Origin: Bacteroidota bacterium
GTDB lineage: Bacteria > Bacteroidota > Ignavibacteria > UBA10030 > UBA8401
DNA length: 5,561 bases
Assembly (NCBI GenBank): GCA_030824295.1
Contig: JAVBYA010000164.1
Coordinates: forward strand, 1 to 5,561
Reading direction: 5' to 3'
A program made the translations under genes and the position numbers. This document shows positions 1 to 5,561 of the stretch, one piece after another. The notes beneath the pieces were generated by a model. That model did no database searches. It worked only from the letters and a program-made list of their open reading frames with translations, and was not told the DNA's origin. Position 1 is the first letter of the stretch; each line of letters begins with the position of its first letter.

Positions 1-1170
1 CATCTGGTTCTCTTTCATCCCGCGGGTGGTCAGCGCCGGCGTGCCGATGCGGATACCGCTGGTGATGAGAGGGGATTTATCGTCGAACGGCACGCCGTTC
101 TTGTTCACCGTGATGCCCGCTTCGTCCAGCGCTTCCTGTGCATCCTTGCCGGTGATGTTCTTGTTCCGCAGGTCCAGCAGCAGCAGATGGTTGTCCGTTC
201 CGTTGGAGCAGACCGTGTAGCCTTTGGACATCAGATGGTATGCCAGTGCCTGTGCGTTGCGGATCACCTGCTGGGCGTACACTTTGAACTCGGGCTGCAG
301 TGCTTCTTTAAAGGCGATCGCCTTCGCAGCGATGATATGCATGAGCGGACCACCCTGCACACCGGGGATGACCATCGAATCGAGCAGCTCGGAGATCATC
401 TTCTTGCGTCCGGACTTCGGTGCAACGATGCCGAAGGGGTTCTCATAGTCCTTGCCGACGAGGATGATGCCGCCGCGGGGACCGCGGAGGGTCTTGTGCG
501 TGGTGGAGGTGACCACATGACAGTGGGGGATCGGGTCGTTCAGCAGGTCCGCAGCGATGAGTCCGGACGGATGGGCGATGTCCGCGAAGAGGAATGCGCC
601 AACGCTGTCCGCGATCTCGCGGAACTTCTTATAGTCGATATTGCGGGAATAAGCGCTCGCACCGACGGTGATCAGTTTCGGTCGTTCCCGTTTCGCCACA
701 TCCTCCACTTCGTTGTAGTCGATGAAACCGGTCTCTTTGTTCACGCCGTAAGCGGAGAAGTTATACATCTGTCCGGAGAAGTTCACCGCTGCACCATGTG
801 TCAGATGCCCGCCGTGCGCAAGGTTCATCCCGAGTACCTTATCGCCCGGCTTGATGAACGTGAAATAGACCGCCATGTTGGCCTGCGAACCGGAGTGCGG
901 CTGCACATTGGCGTACTCCGCACCGAACAGTTTCTTGACGCGGTCCCGCGCGATGTCCTCGATGACATCCACGAACTCGCATCCGCCGTAGTACCGCTTG
1001 CCGGGATACCCTTCGGCGTATTTGTTTGTCAGCACCGTGCCGGCCGCTTCCATCACTGCCTGCGAGACGAAATTCTCGGAGGCGATGAGCTCCAGCTGGG
1101 TGTTCTGACGGTTCTGCTCGTTCTTGATGGCGGCGAAGATATCGGGATCGTACTGGCGGAGATTGTTCAT
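1..1170 (-). CDS. glyA: Serine hydroxymethyltransferase, C-terminus cut by window edge
   Basis: PLP-dependent cytosolic enzyme that converts serine and tetrahydrofolate to glycine and 5,10-methylene-THF. The window holds 390 codons from the ATG at 1170; the frame is open through base 1, and family length suggests roughly 35-45 residues are missing. Visible landmarks: ELIASENF (27-34), KYAEGYPGKRYYGG (50-63), PHSGSQANMAVY (91-102), HGGHLTHG (119-126), FADIAH (195-200, with the cofactor-binding Asp197 and His200), and TSTTHKTLRGPRGG (221-234), in which Lys226 is the Schiff-base lysine. QGGPLMH (272-278) and SGIRIGTPA (371-379, with the carboxylate-binding Arg374) follow. An insert of about a dozen residues after the active-site loop (about 242-262) is, from memory, usual in Bacteroidota/Chlorobiota enzymes. 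The start lies 4 nt after the rpiB stop and has only a weak GGACG as possible ribosome-binding site. rpiB-glyA neighbourhood recurs elsewhere, for example near glyA in Bacillus subtilis. All key residues are intact and the assignment is secure. Confidence 0.97.
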   Translation of the reverse strand, partial: MNNLRQYDPDIFAAIKNEQNRQNTQLELIASENFVSQAVMEAAGTVLTNKYAEGYPGKRYYGGCEFVDVIEDIARDRVKKLFGAEYANVQPHSGSQANMAVYFTFIKPGDKVLGMNLAHGGHLTHGAAVNFSGQMYNFSAYGVNKETGFIDYNEVEDVAKRERPKLITVGASAYSRNIDYKKFREIADSVGAFLFADIAHPSGLIAADLLNDPIPHCHVVTSTTHKTLRGPRGGIILVGKDYENPFGIVAPKSGRKKMISELLDSMVIPGVQGGPLMHIIAAKAIAFKEALQPEFKVYAQQVIRNAQALAYHLMSKGYTVCSNGTDNHLLLLDLRNKNITGKDAQEALDEAGITVNKNGVPFDDKSPLITSGIRIGTPALTTRGMKENQM

Positions 1171-1174
1171 GCGT

Positions 1175-1612
1175 TTATCGTCCGGTTAGTGAATGGATTT
1201 TTTCGACCCGTTGGGTGTGCCGTCCGGCTTCGAAATTGGTGGAGAGGAAGATCTTGATCATATCCTCCGCCACACCCCAGCCGACGAGGCGCTCGCCGAA
1301 ACAGAGCACGTTGGCATTGTTGTGGCGGCGGGAGAGCTCCGCAGCGGTCACCGATTCGCAGGCGGCGGCGCGGACCCCTTTGTGCTTGTTGGCAACGATG
1401 GAAACGCCGATGCCGGAACCGCAGATGATGATGCCGATTTCGCAGAGCCCGGATGAGACCGCTTCCGATGCAGCGTGAGCATAATCGGGATAATCCACTG
1501 ATGCGGTTGTAGCAGTACCGAAGTCGCGGTATTCCTGCCCAAGCTGCGTCAGGAATATCTTGGCCTTCTCTTTGTAATGGAACCCTGCATGGTCACTGGC
1601 AACGGCGATCAT
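1175..1612 (-). CDS. rpiB: Ribose-5-phosphate isomerase B
   Basis: Cytosolic RpiB/LacAB-family isomerase that interconverts ribose-5-phosphate and ribulose-5-phosphate in the non-oxidative pentose phosphate pathway. At 145 aa it has the normal length for the family. It starts directly with MIAVASDHAG, giving Asp7 and His8 of the substrate site. DYPDYA (40-45) follows, then the catalytic loop IICGSGIGVSI (62-72), where Cys64 is the expected general base. The conserved RRHNNANVL (95-103) carries His97, and Arg131, His132 and Arg135 near the C-terminus match the phosphate-binding positions. The ATG at 1612 is 6 nt past the stop of the barrel-protein gene, with a GAGGA motif overlapping that stop. 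glyA begins 4 nt downstream. All catalytic residues are present. Allose-6-phosphate isomerase activity, which occurs in some family members, cannot be excluded from sequence alone, but the housekeeping context favours the ribose reaction. Confidence 0.96.
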   Translation of the reverse strand: MIAVASDHAGFHYKEKAKIFLTQLGQEYRDFGTATTASVDYPDYAHAASEAVSSGLCEIGIIICGSGIGVSIVANKHKGVRAAACESVTAAELSRRHNNANVLCFGERLVGWGVAEDMIKIFLSTNFEAGRHTQRVEKIHSLTGR

Positions 1613-1615
1613 GTG

Positions 1616-1620
1616 TCCTC
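1616..1620 (-). promoter_or_regulatory. Ribosome-binding site of rpiB
   Basis: The minus strand reads TTGAGGACACATG, so a GAGGA Shine-Dalgarno-like motif lies 3 nt before the rpiB ATG and overlaps the TGA stop of the upstream gene. The spacing is short, but this is the clearest such motif at any junction in the window. It supports the ATG at 1612 and suggests coupling of rpiB translation to termination of the preceding gene. Confidence 0.6.
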
Positions 1621-2851
1621 AATCGATGGGTGGCTGGATGAACATCAGTTCTGCAGCGGAGACGGAAACTGTGAAGCGCACGATGGTGTCACGGATGAGA
1701 CTGGAGGAGGTCGTTCCCCGCAGTCCGTACTCGAGTGCAAGATGAACGCGGGTCTCCGGATTCATCGGGAAGGTCATTCCGGCGGTCCCGCCGATCTCAT
1801 TGATGGAATTCCCCATCAGTTCCAGATTGCTTCGTAACGCATACGCTCCGACCCGGTACGAGATCCGTTTGTGGAACTCATCCCCGACGAAATCCGATGC
1901 GGGAAGGAATTCCGCTCCCGCGCCGAACCGCAGACTGTTCTGGATCTCTGCGGGATGGACGCCGTCCACCGTGAAGCTGCTCCAGTTCTGGAACTGCAGG
2001 TCCGCAGCGAGGACCGTGCGGTTGCTCAGCATCGCGATGCCGGCAGTGAAACCGAACGGAAGGGAAACGGAACGGTCCGCGACGGAGGATGTATCCTGAC
2101 TCGAATAGAAGTTCCGAAGGAGTTCACGGTCCAGGTCCAGTGATGAACCGGTGAAGAATGTCGCCGCAACATTGACCGATTTCGTATCGGAGAATCCCAG
2201 CGCCTTATCCACGCCGGCATAGATACCGCCGACCGTCAAACCGAGTCCGCTGTAGGAATTCGTTTCGTTGTACGTTCCGCCGAAGAGATTCCCGGTGAGG
2301 AACGTGATGGTCTGGTCCCGATAGATGGAGCCGAAAAGATAATGGGCTGTGGCACCGACGATGATGTCGCTGCTGAGTGCGTAGGAGAGTGATGCCTGGG
2401 CGGAATTGATCCCGCCCCGTCCTTCGTATGCCTGCACAGCGGTATTCCCGCCGAGTGTCTGCTGTTTCTGCAGCTCGTAGCCGACGGAAGAGAAGGGAAG
2501 GAGTCCGAGTGAGAACACCATCTTCCTCCGTTCAAGGACCGGGAACGCCAATGCGAATGAGTTGATGCCGCCGCTCGCAACAACGGATGAACCGAGATCG
2601 TCCGAAGACGCATAGGAACGGTACTGGTACGAAGCGGAGAGGATGGAGCGGGTGATGTTCGCGATGGAGGCCGGATTGGAGAGGTTGATGTGCGTCTCAC
2701 CGAAGAGTGCGATGCCGGTGTTCCCCATCCCGATATTCTTGCCGCTCAGGAAGGCATTGATCTCACCGACGCCGTACCGGGAATAGAGTGAACCGGTCCC
2801 GGCAGAAGCAGTGGAAATGATGAGCAATAACAGCAGCGTAATGTTCTTCAT
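1619..2851 (-). CDS. Outer-membrane beta-barrel protein, uncharacterised (FadL/PorV-like pattern)
   Basis: Protein of 410 aa with a Sec signal peptide: MKN, then a hydrophobic run (4-12) and an Ala-Ser-Ala site with likely cleavage after Ala17. The mature part opens with YSRYGVGEI (23-31), NIGMGNTGIAL (39-49) and INLSNPAS (55-62). This pattern is seen in Bacteroidota/Chlorobiota barrel proteins related to the FadL/OmpP1 and PorV folds, where an N-terminal segment is thought to plug the barrel. The rest shows alternating polar and hydrophobic strands separated by Gly/Asn/Ser-rich turns, with no long transmembrane helix, as expected of a barrel. The C-terminus (AELMFIQPPID) does not end in the aromatic residue common in barrels. 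The start is one base after the lipoprotein stop (TAATATG), preceded by an A-rich stretch rather than a strong Shine-Dalgarno. The cargo or substrate is unknown; it may be a transporter or may work with the lipoprotein encoded just upstream. The envelope location is fairly sure; the subfamily is inferred from pattern. Confidence 0.8.
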   Translation of the reverse strand: MKNITLLLLLIISTASAGTGSLYSRYGVGEINAFLSGKNIGMGNTGIALFGETHINLSNPASIANITRSILSASYQYRSYASSDDLGSSVVASGGINSFALAFPVLERRKMVFSLGLLPFSSVGYELQKQQTLGGNTAVQAYEGRGGINSAQASLSYALSSDIIVGATAHYLFGSIYRDQTITFLTGNLFGGTYNETNSYSGLGLTVGGIYAGVDKALGFSDTKSVNVAATFFTGSSLDLDRELLRNFYSSQDTSSVADRSVSLPFGFTAGIAMLSNRTVLAADLQFQNWSSFTVDGVHPAEIQNSLRFGAGAEFLPASDFVGDEFHKRISYRVGAYALRSNLELMGNSINEIGGTAGMTFPMNPETRVHLALEYGLRGTTSSSLIRDTIVRFTVSVSAAELMFIQPPID

Positions 2852-2852
2852 A

Positions 2853-4052
2853 TTATTTCTTCGAATAAGTGACGATCAGTCTCGGTCTGCGGGAGGCCAC
2901 GGCATCGGTATGACGATAGAACACTGCCTGCTCCGCTGTACCGTACTCGGCTCCCCAGCGCAGCGTGATCCCTTTGTTCTCCTTGAGCCCCTGCACCCAG
3001 AGGTCCGCGATGTTGGTCACCTTGAACGAATAGACCGGCGGCTGACCGGCAGTACCGGCACGGCGGAATCCGTAAGCGAAGACCGACGAGTCCGAGCGGT
3101 CGAGATCGCCCCCCGGCATTCCCATGATCGCGACAACGGTGTCCGGAGAGAATCCGGAGAATGCACTGGCGGCCGTATCGAGTGTCAGTTCCAGCACTGC
3201 ATTGTGCAGCGTCGTATTCACTGCGGTGTTGACGGTATCGCGGAGCCGCAGATGATCGAAGGTGAGCTTGGAACGGATGCCGAAACCTCCGCGCACTGTG
3301 ATGGGCGCCGGCGCCGGAGCACCGGAGGTGATGATGCTGTACGTATCCTCACCGTTCGAAAAGGAGACGGAATCCCTCCGGCCGTTGCGGGTGAACTTCA
3401 CCTGAAGGACCGGCGCGTAGGAGACGAAATTGTTGAATGAACTGAAACCGATGATGCCGGTGTTCGCACCGGCCTGCGGTACCACTGCGAATCCGTAGAA
3501 TTCCGGGATGGCGGAGGAGGTGTCGTAATAGTATTCTGCCCAGCGTCGGATGACCGCCGTATCGGTGATGAACGTCGTGGATGCGGTGATGTAGTTCATG
3601 GAATCGGAGACCGTCCCCAGTACCGATGTGCCGAGCTGCAGCAGAGGCATGGAATCCTTCGTGAAGGTGGTGCTGCTCCAGGGACTCTTGATCTCTACGA
3701 CATTGAAGGAGATAGGGGGAGCGGCCGCCTGAGAGCGGTAATTCACCGTCAGATACAGTTTCACCGTATCGATGGTCGCGCCGCGGAGCGAGTCCACCAG
3801 GCTGGTGCCGGTGAAGTTCAGCAGCGAGATGACCGACTCGGAACCGCTGAGACGGCCTGTAAGATTGCTCAGACTGGAGCCGGGAGCGTAGGCGACGGAA
3901 TACGAGGTGTCGCTGACGGCAGCCAATGTGTCGTACAGCATGACGAAATCACCGTCCGTGTTGGGAAGTCCGTTGCCGACCGAATTCGGTTTTTCGGCAC
4001 AGCCGGCGGCAAGGAGCAGGAACAGGAACGCAAGGTAGTGGTAATGTCTCAT
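2853..4052 (-). CDS. Lipoprotein with two DNRLRE-like beta-sandwich modules, uncharacterised
   Basis: A 399-aa secreted lipoprotein. The N-terminus MRHYHY plus a Leu/Ala-rich run ends in LLAAGC, giving a lipidated Cys18. After a short linker (SVGNGLPNTDG) there appear to be two similar modules. Module 1 (about 73-222) starts SVISLLNF, has IDTVKLYLTV (94-103), a Trp-Ser-Ser-Thr segment (125-128), VIRRWAE (167-173), and closes with APVLQVKFT (213-221). Module 2 (about 252-397) has RSKLTFDHLRL (260-270), AVLELTLD (285-292), DLWVQGL (350-356), and closes with RPRLIVTY (389-396). This layout (opening strand, W/VxxW helix, closing PxLxVxY strand) recalls the DNRLRE or carbohydrate-binding beta-sandwich fold. 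The lipobox region and Gly-rich start also recall DUF4270 lipoproteins, which I remember lying next to glycogen synthase in Flavobacteriia. An Ala/Pro hinge (244-250) joins the modules. The start overlaps the gmhB stop by 4 nt. It has no catalytic motif I recognise, so a binding or structural role on the outer membrane is likelier than an enzyme. Confidence 0.82.
   Translation of the reverse strand: MRHYHYLAFLFLLLAAGCAEKPNSVGNGLPNTDGDFVMLYDTLAAVSDTSYSVAYAPGSSLSNLTGRLSGSESVISLLNFTGTSLVDSLRGATIDTVKLYLTVNYRSQAAAPPISFNVVEIKSPWSSTTFTKDSMPLLQLGTSVLGTVSDSMNYITASTTFITDTAVIRRWAEYYYDTSSAIPEFYGFAVVPQAGANTGIIGFSSFNNFVSYAPVLQVKFTRNGRRDSVSFSNGEDTYSIITSGAPAPAPITVRGGFGIRSKLTFDHLRLRDTVNTAVNTTLHNAVLELTLDTAASAFSGFSPDTVVAIMGMPGGDLDRSDSSVFAYGFRRAGTAGQPPVYSFKVTNIADLWVQGLKENKGITLRWGAEYGTAEQAVFYRHTDAVASRRPRLIVTYSKK
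4049..4052 (-). other. ATGA stop-start overlap joining gmhB and the lipoprotein gene
   Basis: The TGA stop of gmhB (4051-4049) and the ATG of the lipoprotein gene (4052-4050) share bases in an ATGA tetranucleotide. No Shine-Dalgarno is obvious before this ATG, so reinitiation by ribosomes finishing gmhB is a likely way for the lipoprotein to be translated. This ties an envelope protein directly to a cytosolic sugar phosphatase in expression. Confidence 0.85.
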
Positions 4053-4621
4053 TGATTCACGATTGATTTGATGTACTGGACTGCCCCGTACAGATCGGCA
4101 GCAAAATGGTCCCGCAGCCCTTCGGCCGCATCCCGTTCACCTTCCCCGTATCCTGTTCCCACCTGGATCGTGGCCGCGCCGACGGCACGTCCCGCTTCCA
4201 TATCGATCTTCTTATCCCCGATCATGAATGACCGTGTCAGATCAAATCCGAATTCCCGCTGTGCGTCTTGGAGCATTCCCGGCTTCGGTTTCCGGCAGGG
4301 ACAATCAGTGACGTACGGTGCAACCCCTTCGCGCGGATGATGGGGACAATAGTAATATCGGGTGACAGACGCTCCGTGTTCCTGCAGCATCCGGTCCATG
4401 GCGAGATGCACTGCGCCGAGGTCCGCTTCGCTGTACAACCCCCGCGCGATACCGGATTGATTCGTGACGACAATGACCGGGATGCCGAGTTCGTTCAGTT
4501 CCCGGATGGCGTCCGCACTGCGGGGGATGAGCTGGAGCTGGCCGGGAGAGGAGAGGAAGTCAACGTCCACGTTGATCGTCCCGTCGCGATCGACGAACAC
4601 TGCAAAGTCCTTGTGCTCCAT
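4049..4621 (-). CDS. gmhB: D-glycero-D-manno-heptose 1,7-bisphosphate 7-phosphatase (HAD family)
   Basis: Cytosolic HAD phosphatase of 190 aa, the usual GmhB length. It removes the 7-phosphate of heptose bisphosphate in the synthesis of ADP-L-glycero-D-manno-heptose for the LPS inner core. Motif I is VDRDGTIN (10-17), with nucleophile Asp11 and acid/base Asp13. Motif II is VTNQSG (52-57). Motif III lies in CRKPKPG (109-115), and motif IV is IGDKKID (134-140), with Mg-binding Asp136 and Asp140. The zinc loop that marks GmhB is complete: Cys92 and His94 in CPHH, Cys107 and Cys109 in CPC, at the same positions as in E. coli GmhB. The start is 6 nt after the glgA stop and has no strong ribosome-binding site. 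The other heptose genes (gmhA, hldE, hldD) are not in the window. Histidinol-phosphatase, the sister function, is less likely with no his genes nearby. The anomer preference (alpha or beta 1-phosphate) cannot be told by eye. Confidence 0.94.
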   Translation of the reverse strand: MEHKDFAVFVDRDGTINVDVDFLSSPGQLQLIPRSADAIRELNELGIPVIVVTNQSGIARGLYSEADLGAVHLAMDRMLQEHGASVTRYYYCPHHPREGVAPYVTDCPCRKPKPGMLQDAQREFGFDLTRSFMIGDKKIDMEAGRAVGAATIQVGTGYGEGERDAAEGLRDHFAADLYGAVQYIKSIVNQ

Positions 4622-4627
4622 CGCCGG

Positions 4628-5561
4628 TTACTTCAGCAGACTGCGATAGAGATTGATGTACTTCTTCGCCGAGGATTCCCAGGAGAAATCCTTCGCCATG
4701 CCGTTCCGCATCACCTTCTGCCACATCTTCTGGTCGCCGTACATCTTCACTGCACGCTGGATCGTCTTGAGCAGTTCCTTGCCGTCGTACTTCTGGAACT
4801 TGAATCCCGTCCCGTTGCCGCCGGTGCCGACATCCTGGATGGTATCATCCAGACCGCCGGTCGCACGGACGATGGGGACCGTACCGTACTTCAGACTGTA
4901 GAGCTGGTTCAGTCCGCACGGCTCGTACCGCGACGGCATCAGATACATATCGCTTCCCGCTTCGATGAGATGCGCGATCTCCTCGCTCATGCCGAACATG
5001 ATGCCGGCTTTCTTGGGATACTTCTTCTTCAGGGACTCGAAATAGTCATGGTACCGTTTCTCGCCAAGACCGATCATGATGAACTGGAGGTCCAGTTTCA
5101 TCATATCATCCGCGATCTCTTTGATCAGATCGATGCCCTTCTGGTCCACCAGCCGGGTGATACAGCCGATGACCGGCACCCCTTCTTTGTATTGCAGACC
5201 GAATTTCGTGCAGAGGGCGATCTTGTTCTGTTCTTTACCTTCCAGGGACTGTATGTCGTACCGCTGGTCGATGGCGGGGTCGGTCTCCGGATTCCAGACC
5301 ATGTAATCGATGCCGTTCACGATACCGAACAGGTCCTTCTTCCGTTTCTTCAGGATCCCTTCCATTCCGGCGCCAAACTCCTCGGACGTGGTGATCTCCT
5401 GAGCGTACTTCTCGCTGACCGTGGTGATCACATCAGCATAGACGAGTCCCGCCTTCATAAAGTTCAATTTACCGTAGAACTCGACCCCTTCGTGGGTGAA
5501 TTCATTCCCCGGAAGACCGGTCTTGTCGAACGACGTATCCGGGAATGCGCCCTGATACCCG
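4628..5561 (-). CDS. glgA: Glycogen synthase (GT5), C-terminal part; N-terminus beyond window
   Basis: Cytosolic ADP-glucose:alpha-1,4-glucan glucosyltransferase of family GT5, which elongates glycogen. The frame is open from the right edge, giving 310 residues that begin GYQGAFPD, the continuation of the family's N(L/I)xYQG segment. About 165-190 N-terminal residues, including the ADP-glucose-binding KTGGL motif, should lie outside. The leucine at 5467 (TTG) is internal, not a start. In fragment numbering, visible motifs are TTVSEKYAQEI (46-56), GIVNGIDYMVWNP (79-91), the phosphate-contacting Arg and Lys of RLVDQKG (136-142), and PSRYEPCGLNQLY (209-221) with the conserved Glu213 and Cys215. 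TGGLDDT (234-240) and the terminal FSWESSAKKY helix (292-301) follow. The gene ends with TAA 6 nt before gmhB. The motifs are intact. The EPCGLxQ sequence separates it from sucrose and trehalose synthases of family GT4. Confidence 0.97.
   Translation of the reverse strand, partial: GYQGAFPDTSFDKTGLPGNEFTHEGVEFYGKLNFMKAGLVYADVITTVSEKYAQEITTSEEFGAGMEGILKKRKKDLFGIVNGIDYMVWNPETDPAIDQRYDIQSLEGKEQNKIALCTKFGLQYKEGVPVIGCITRLVDQKGIDLIKEIADDMMKLDLQFIMIGLGEKRYHDYFESLKKKYPKKAGIMFGMSEEIAHLIEAGSDMYLMPSRYEPCGLNQLYSLKYGTVPIVRATGGLDDTIQDVGTGGNGTGFKFQKYDGKELLKTIQRAVKMYGDQKMWQKVMRNGMAKDFSWESSAKKYINLYRSLLK

Noticed and set aside
1171..1174. Promoter or terminator between rpiB and glyA
   Set aside because: Only four bases separate the genes, and no hairpin with a T-run is visible nearby. 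The other junctions are equally short.
187..1257. Long plus-strand open frame of 356 codons opposite glyA
   Set aside because: It lies in exact codon-for-codon register with glyA on the other strand. Stops there would need TTA, CTA or TCA codons in glyA, which this GC-rich gene avoids. The peptide looks like no known family, and glyA has all its catalytic motifs.
2236..2700. Minus-strand alternative frame of 154 codons inside the barrel gene
   Set aside because: Its translation is Ser/Arg/Pro-rich low-complexity sequence typical of an out-of-frame reading of GC-rich DNA. The overlapping frame has the signal peptide and barrel motifs.
2811..3440. Plus-strand open frame of 209 codons opposite the lipoprotein gene
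   Set aside because: It has the same codon-register shadow effect over 2853-3440. The minus-strand gene has a signal peptide, a lipobox and tight operon spacing, while this frame has no recognisable motif or ribosome-binding context.
4628..5467. Glycogen synthase starting at 5467 as a complete short gene
   Set aside because: The codon at 5467 is TTG inside the conserved GKLNFMKAGL segment, and the same frame continues with family-matching residues (YQGAFPD) to the window edge, so the gene is cut rather than short.
1..5561. Defence system, CRISPR array, mobile element, tRNA or riboswitch
   Set aside because: No direct-repeat array, transposase or integrase motif, terminal inverted repeat or tRNA-like fold was seen. 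The window is essentially filled by six genes on one strand.

Overview
All six genes in this window lie on the minus strand, so they read right to left. In transcription order they are: a C-terminal part of glycogen synthase (glgA), a D,D-heptose 1,7-bisphosphate phosphatase (gmhB), a large lipoprotein, an outer-membrane beta-barrel protein, ribose-5-phosphate isomerase B (rpiB), and serine hydroxymethyltransferase (glyA) cut by the left edge. The junctions are 6 nt, a 4-nt ATGA overlap, 1 nt, 6 nt and 4 nt. Only 17 bases of the window are non-coding, and no gap has room for a promoter or terminator. This is best read as one co-transcribed, translationally coupled array.

Organism: the GlyA sequence (ADIAHPSGLI, an ENPFG insert after THKTLRGPRGG, then VQGGPLMH) resembles Bacteroidota/Chlorobiota enzymes. 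The barrel protein begins its mature part with YSRYGVGEI, followed by GMGNTGIAL and NPAS, as in many outer-membrane proteins of that superphylum. Shine-Dalgarno sequences are weak at most starts, which also fits. By eye the DNA is moderately GC-rich. I infer a Gram-negative member of the Bacteroidota/Chlorobiota (FCB) group, possibly Ignavibacteria- or Kapabacteria-like; the exact class cannot be fixed from this window.

Function: four genes are conserved sugar or one-carbon enzymes. GlgA makes alpha-1,4-glucan from ADP-glucose. GmhB dephosphorylates a heptose bisphosphate on the way to ADP-heptose for the LPS core. RpiB interconverts ribose-5-P and ribulose-5-P, in the same pentose-phosphate pool that supplies the sedoheptulose-7-P precursor of heptose. 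GlyA makes glycine and methylene-tetrahydrofolate from serine. Between them sits an adjacent, tightly coupled pair of envelope proteins: a lipoprotein that appears to hold two tandem beta-sandwich modules, and a signal-peptide-bearing outer-membrane barrel. This pair is the least understood and most interesting part. No mobile element, CRISPR array, RNA gene or defence system is visible.
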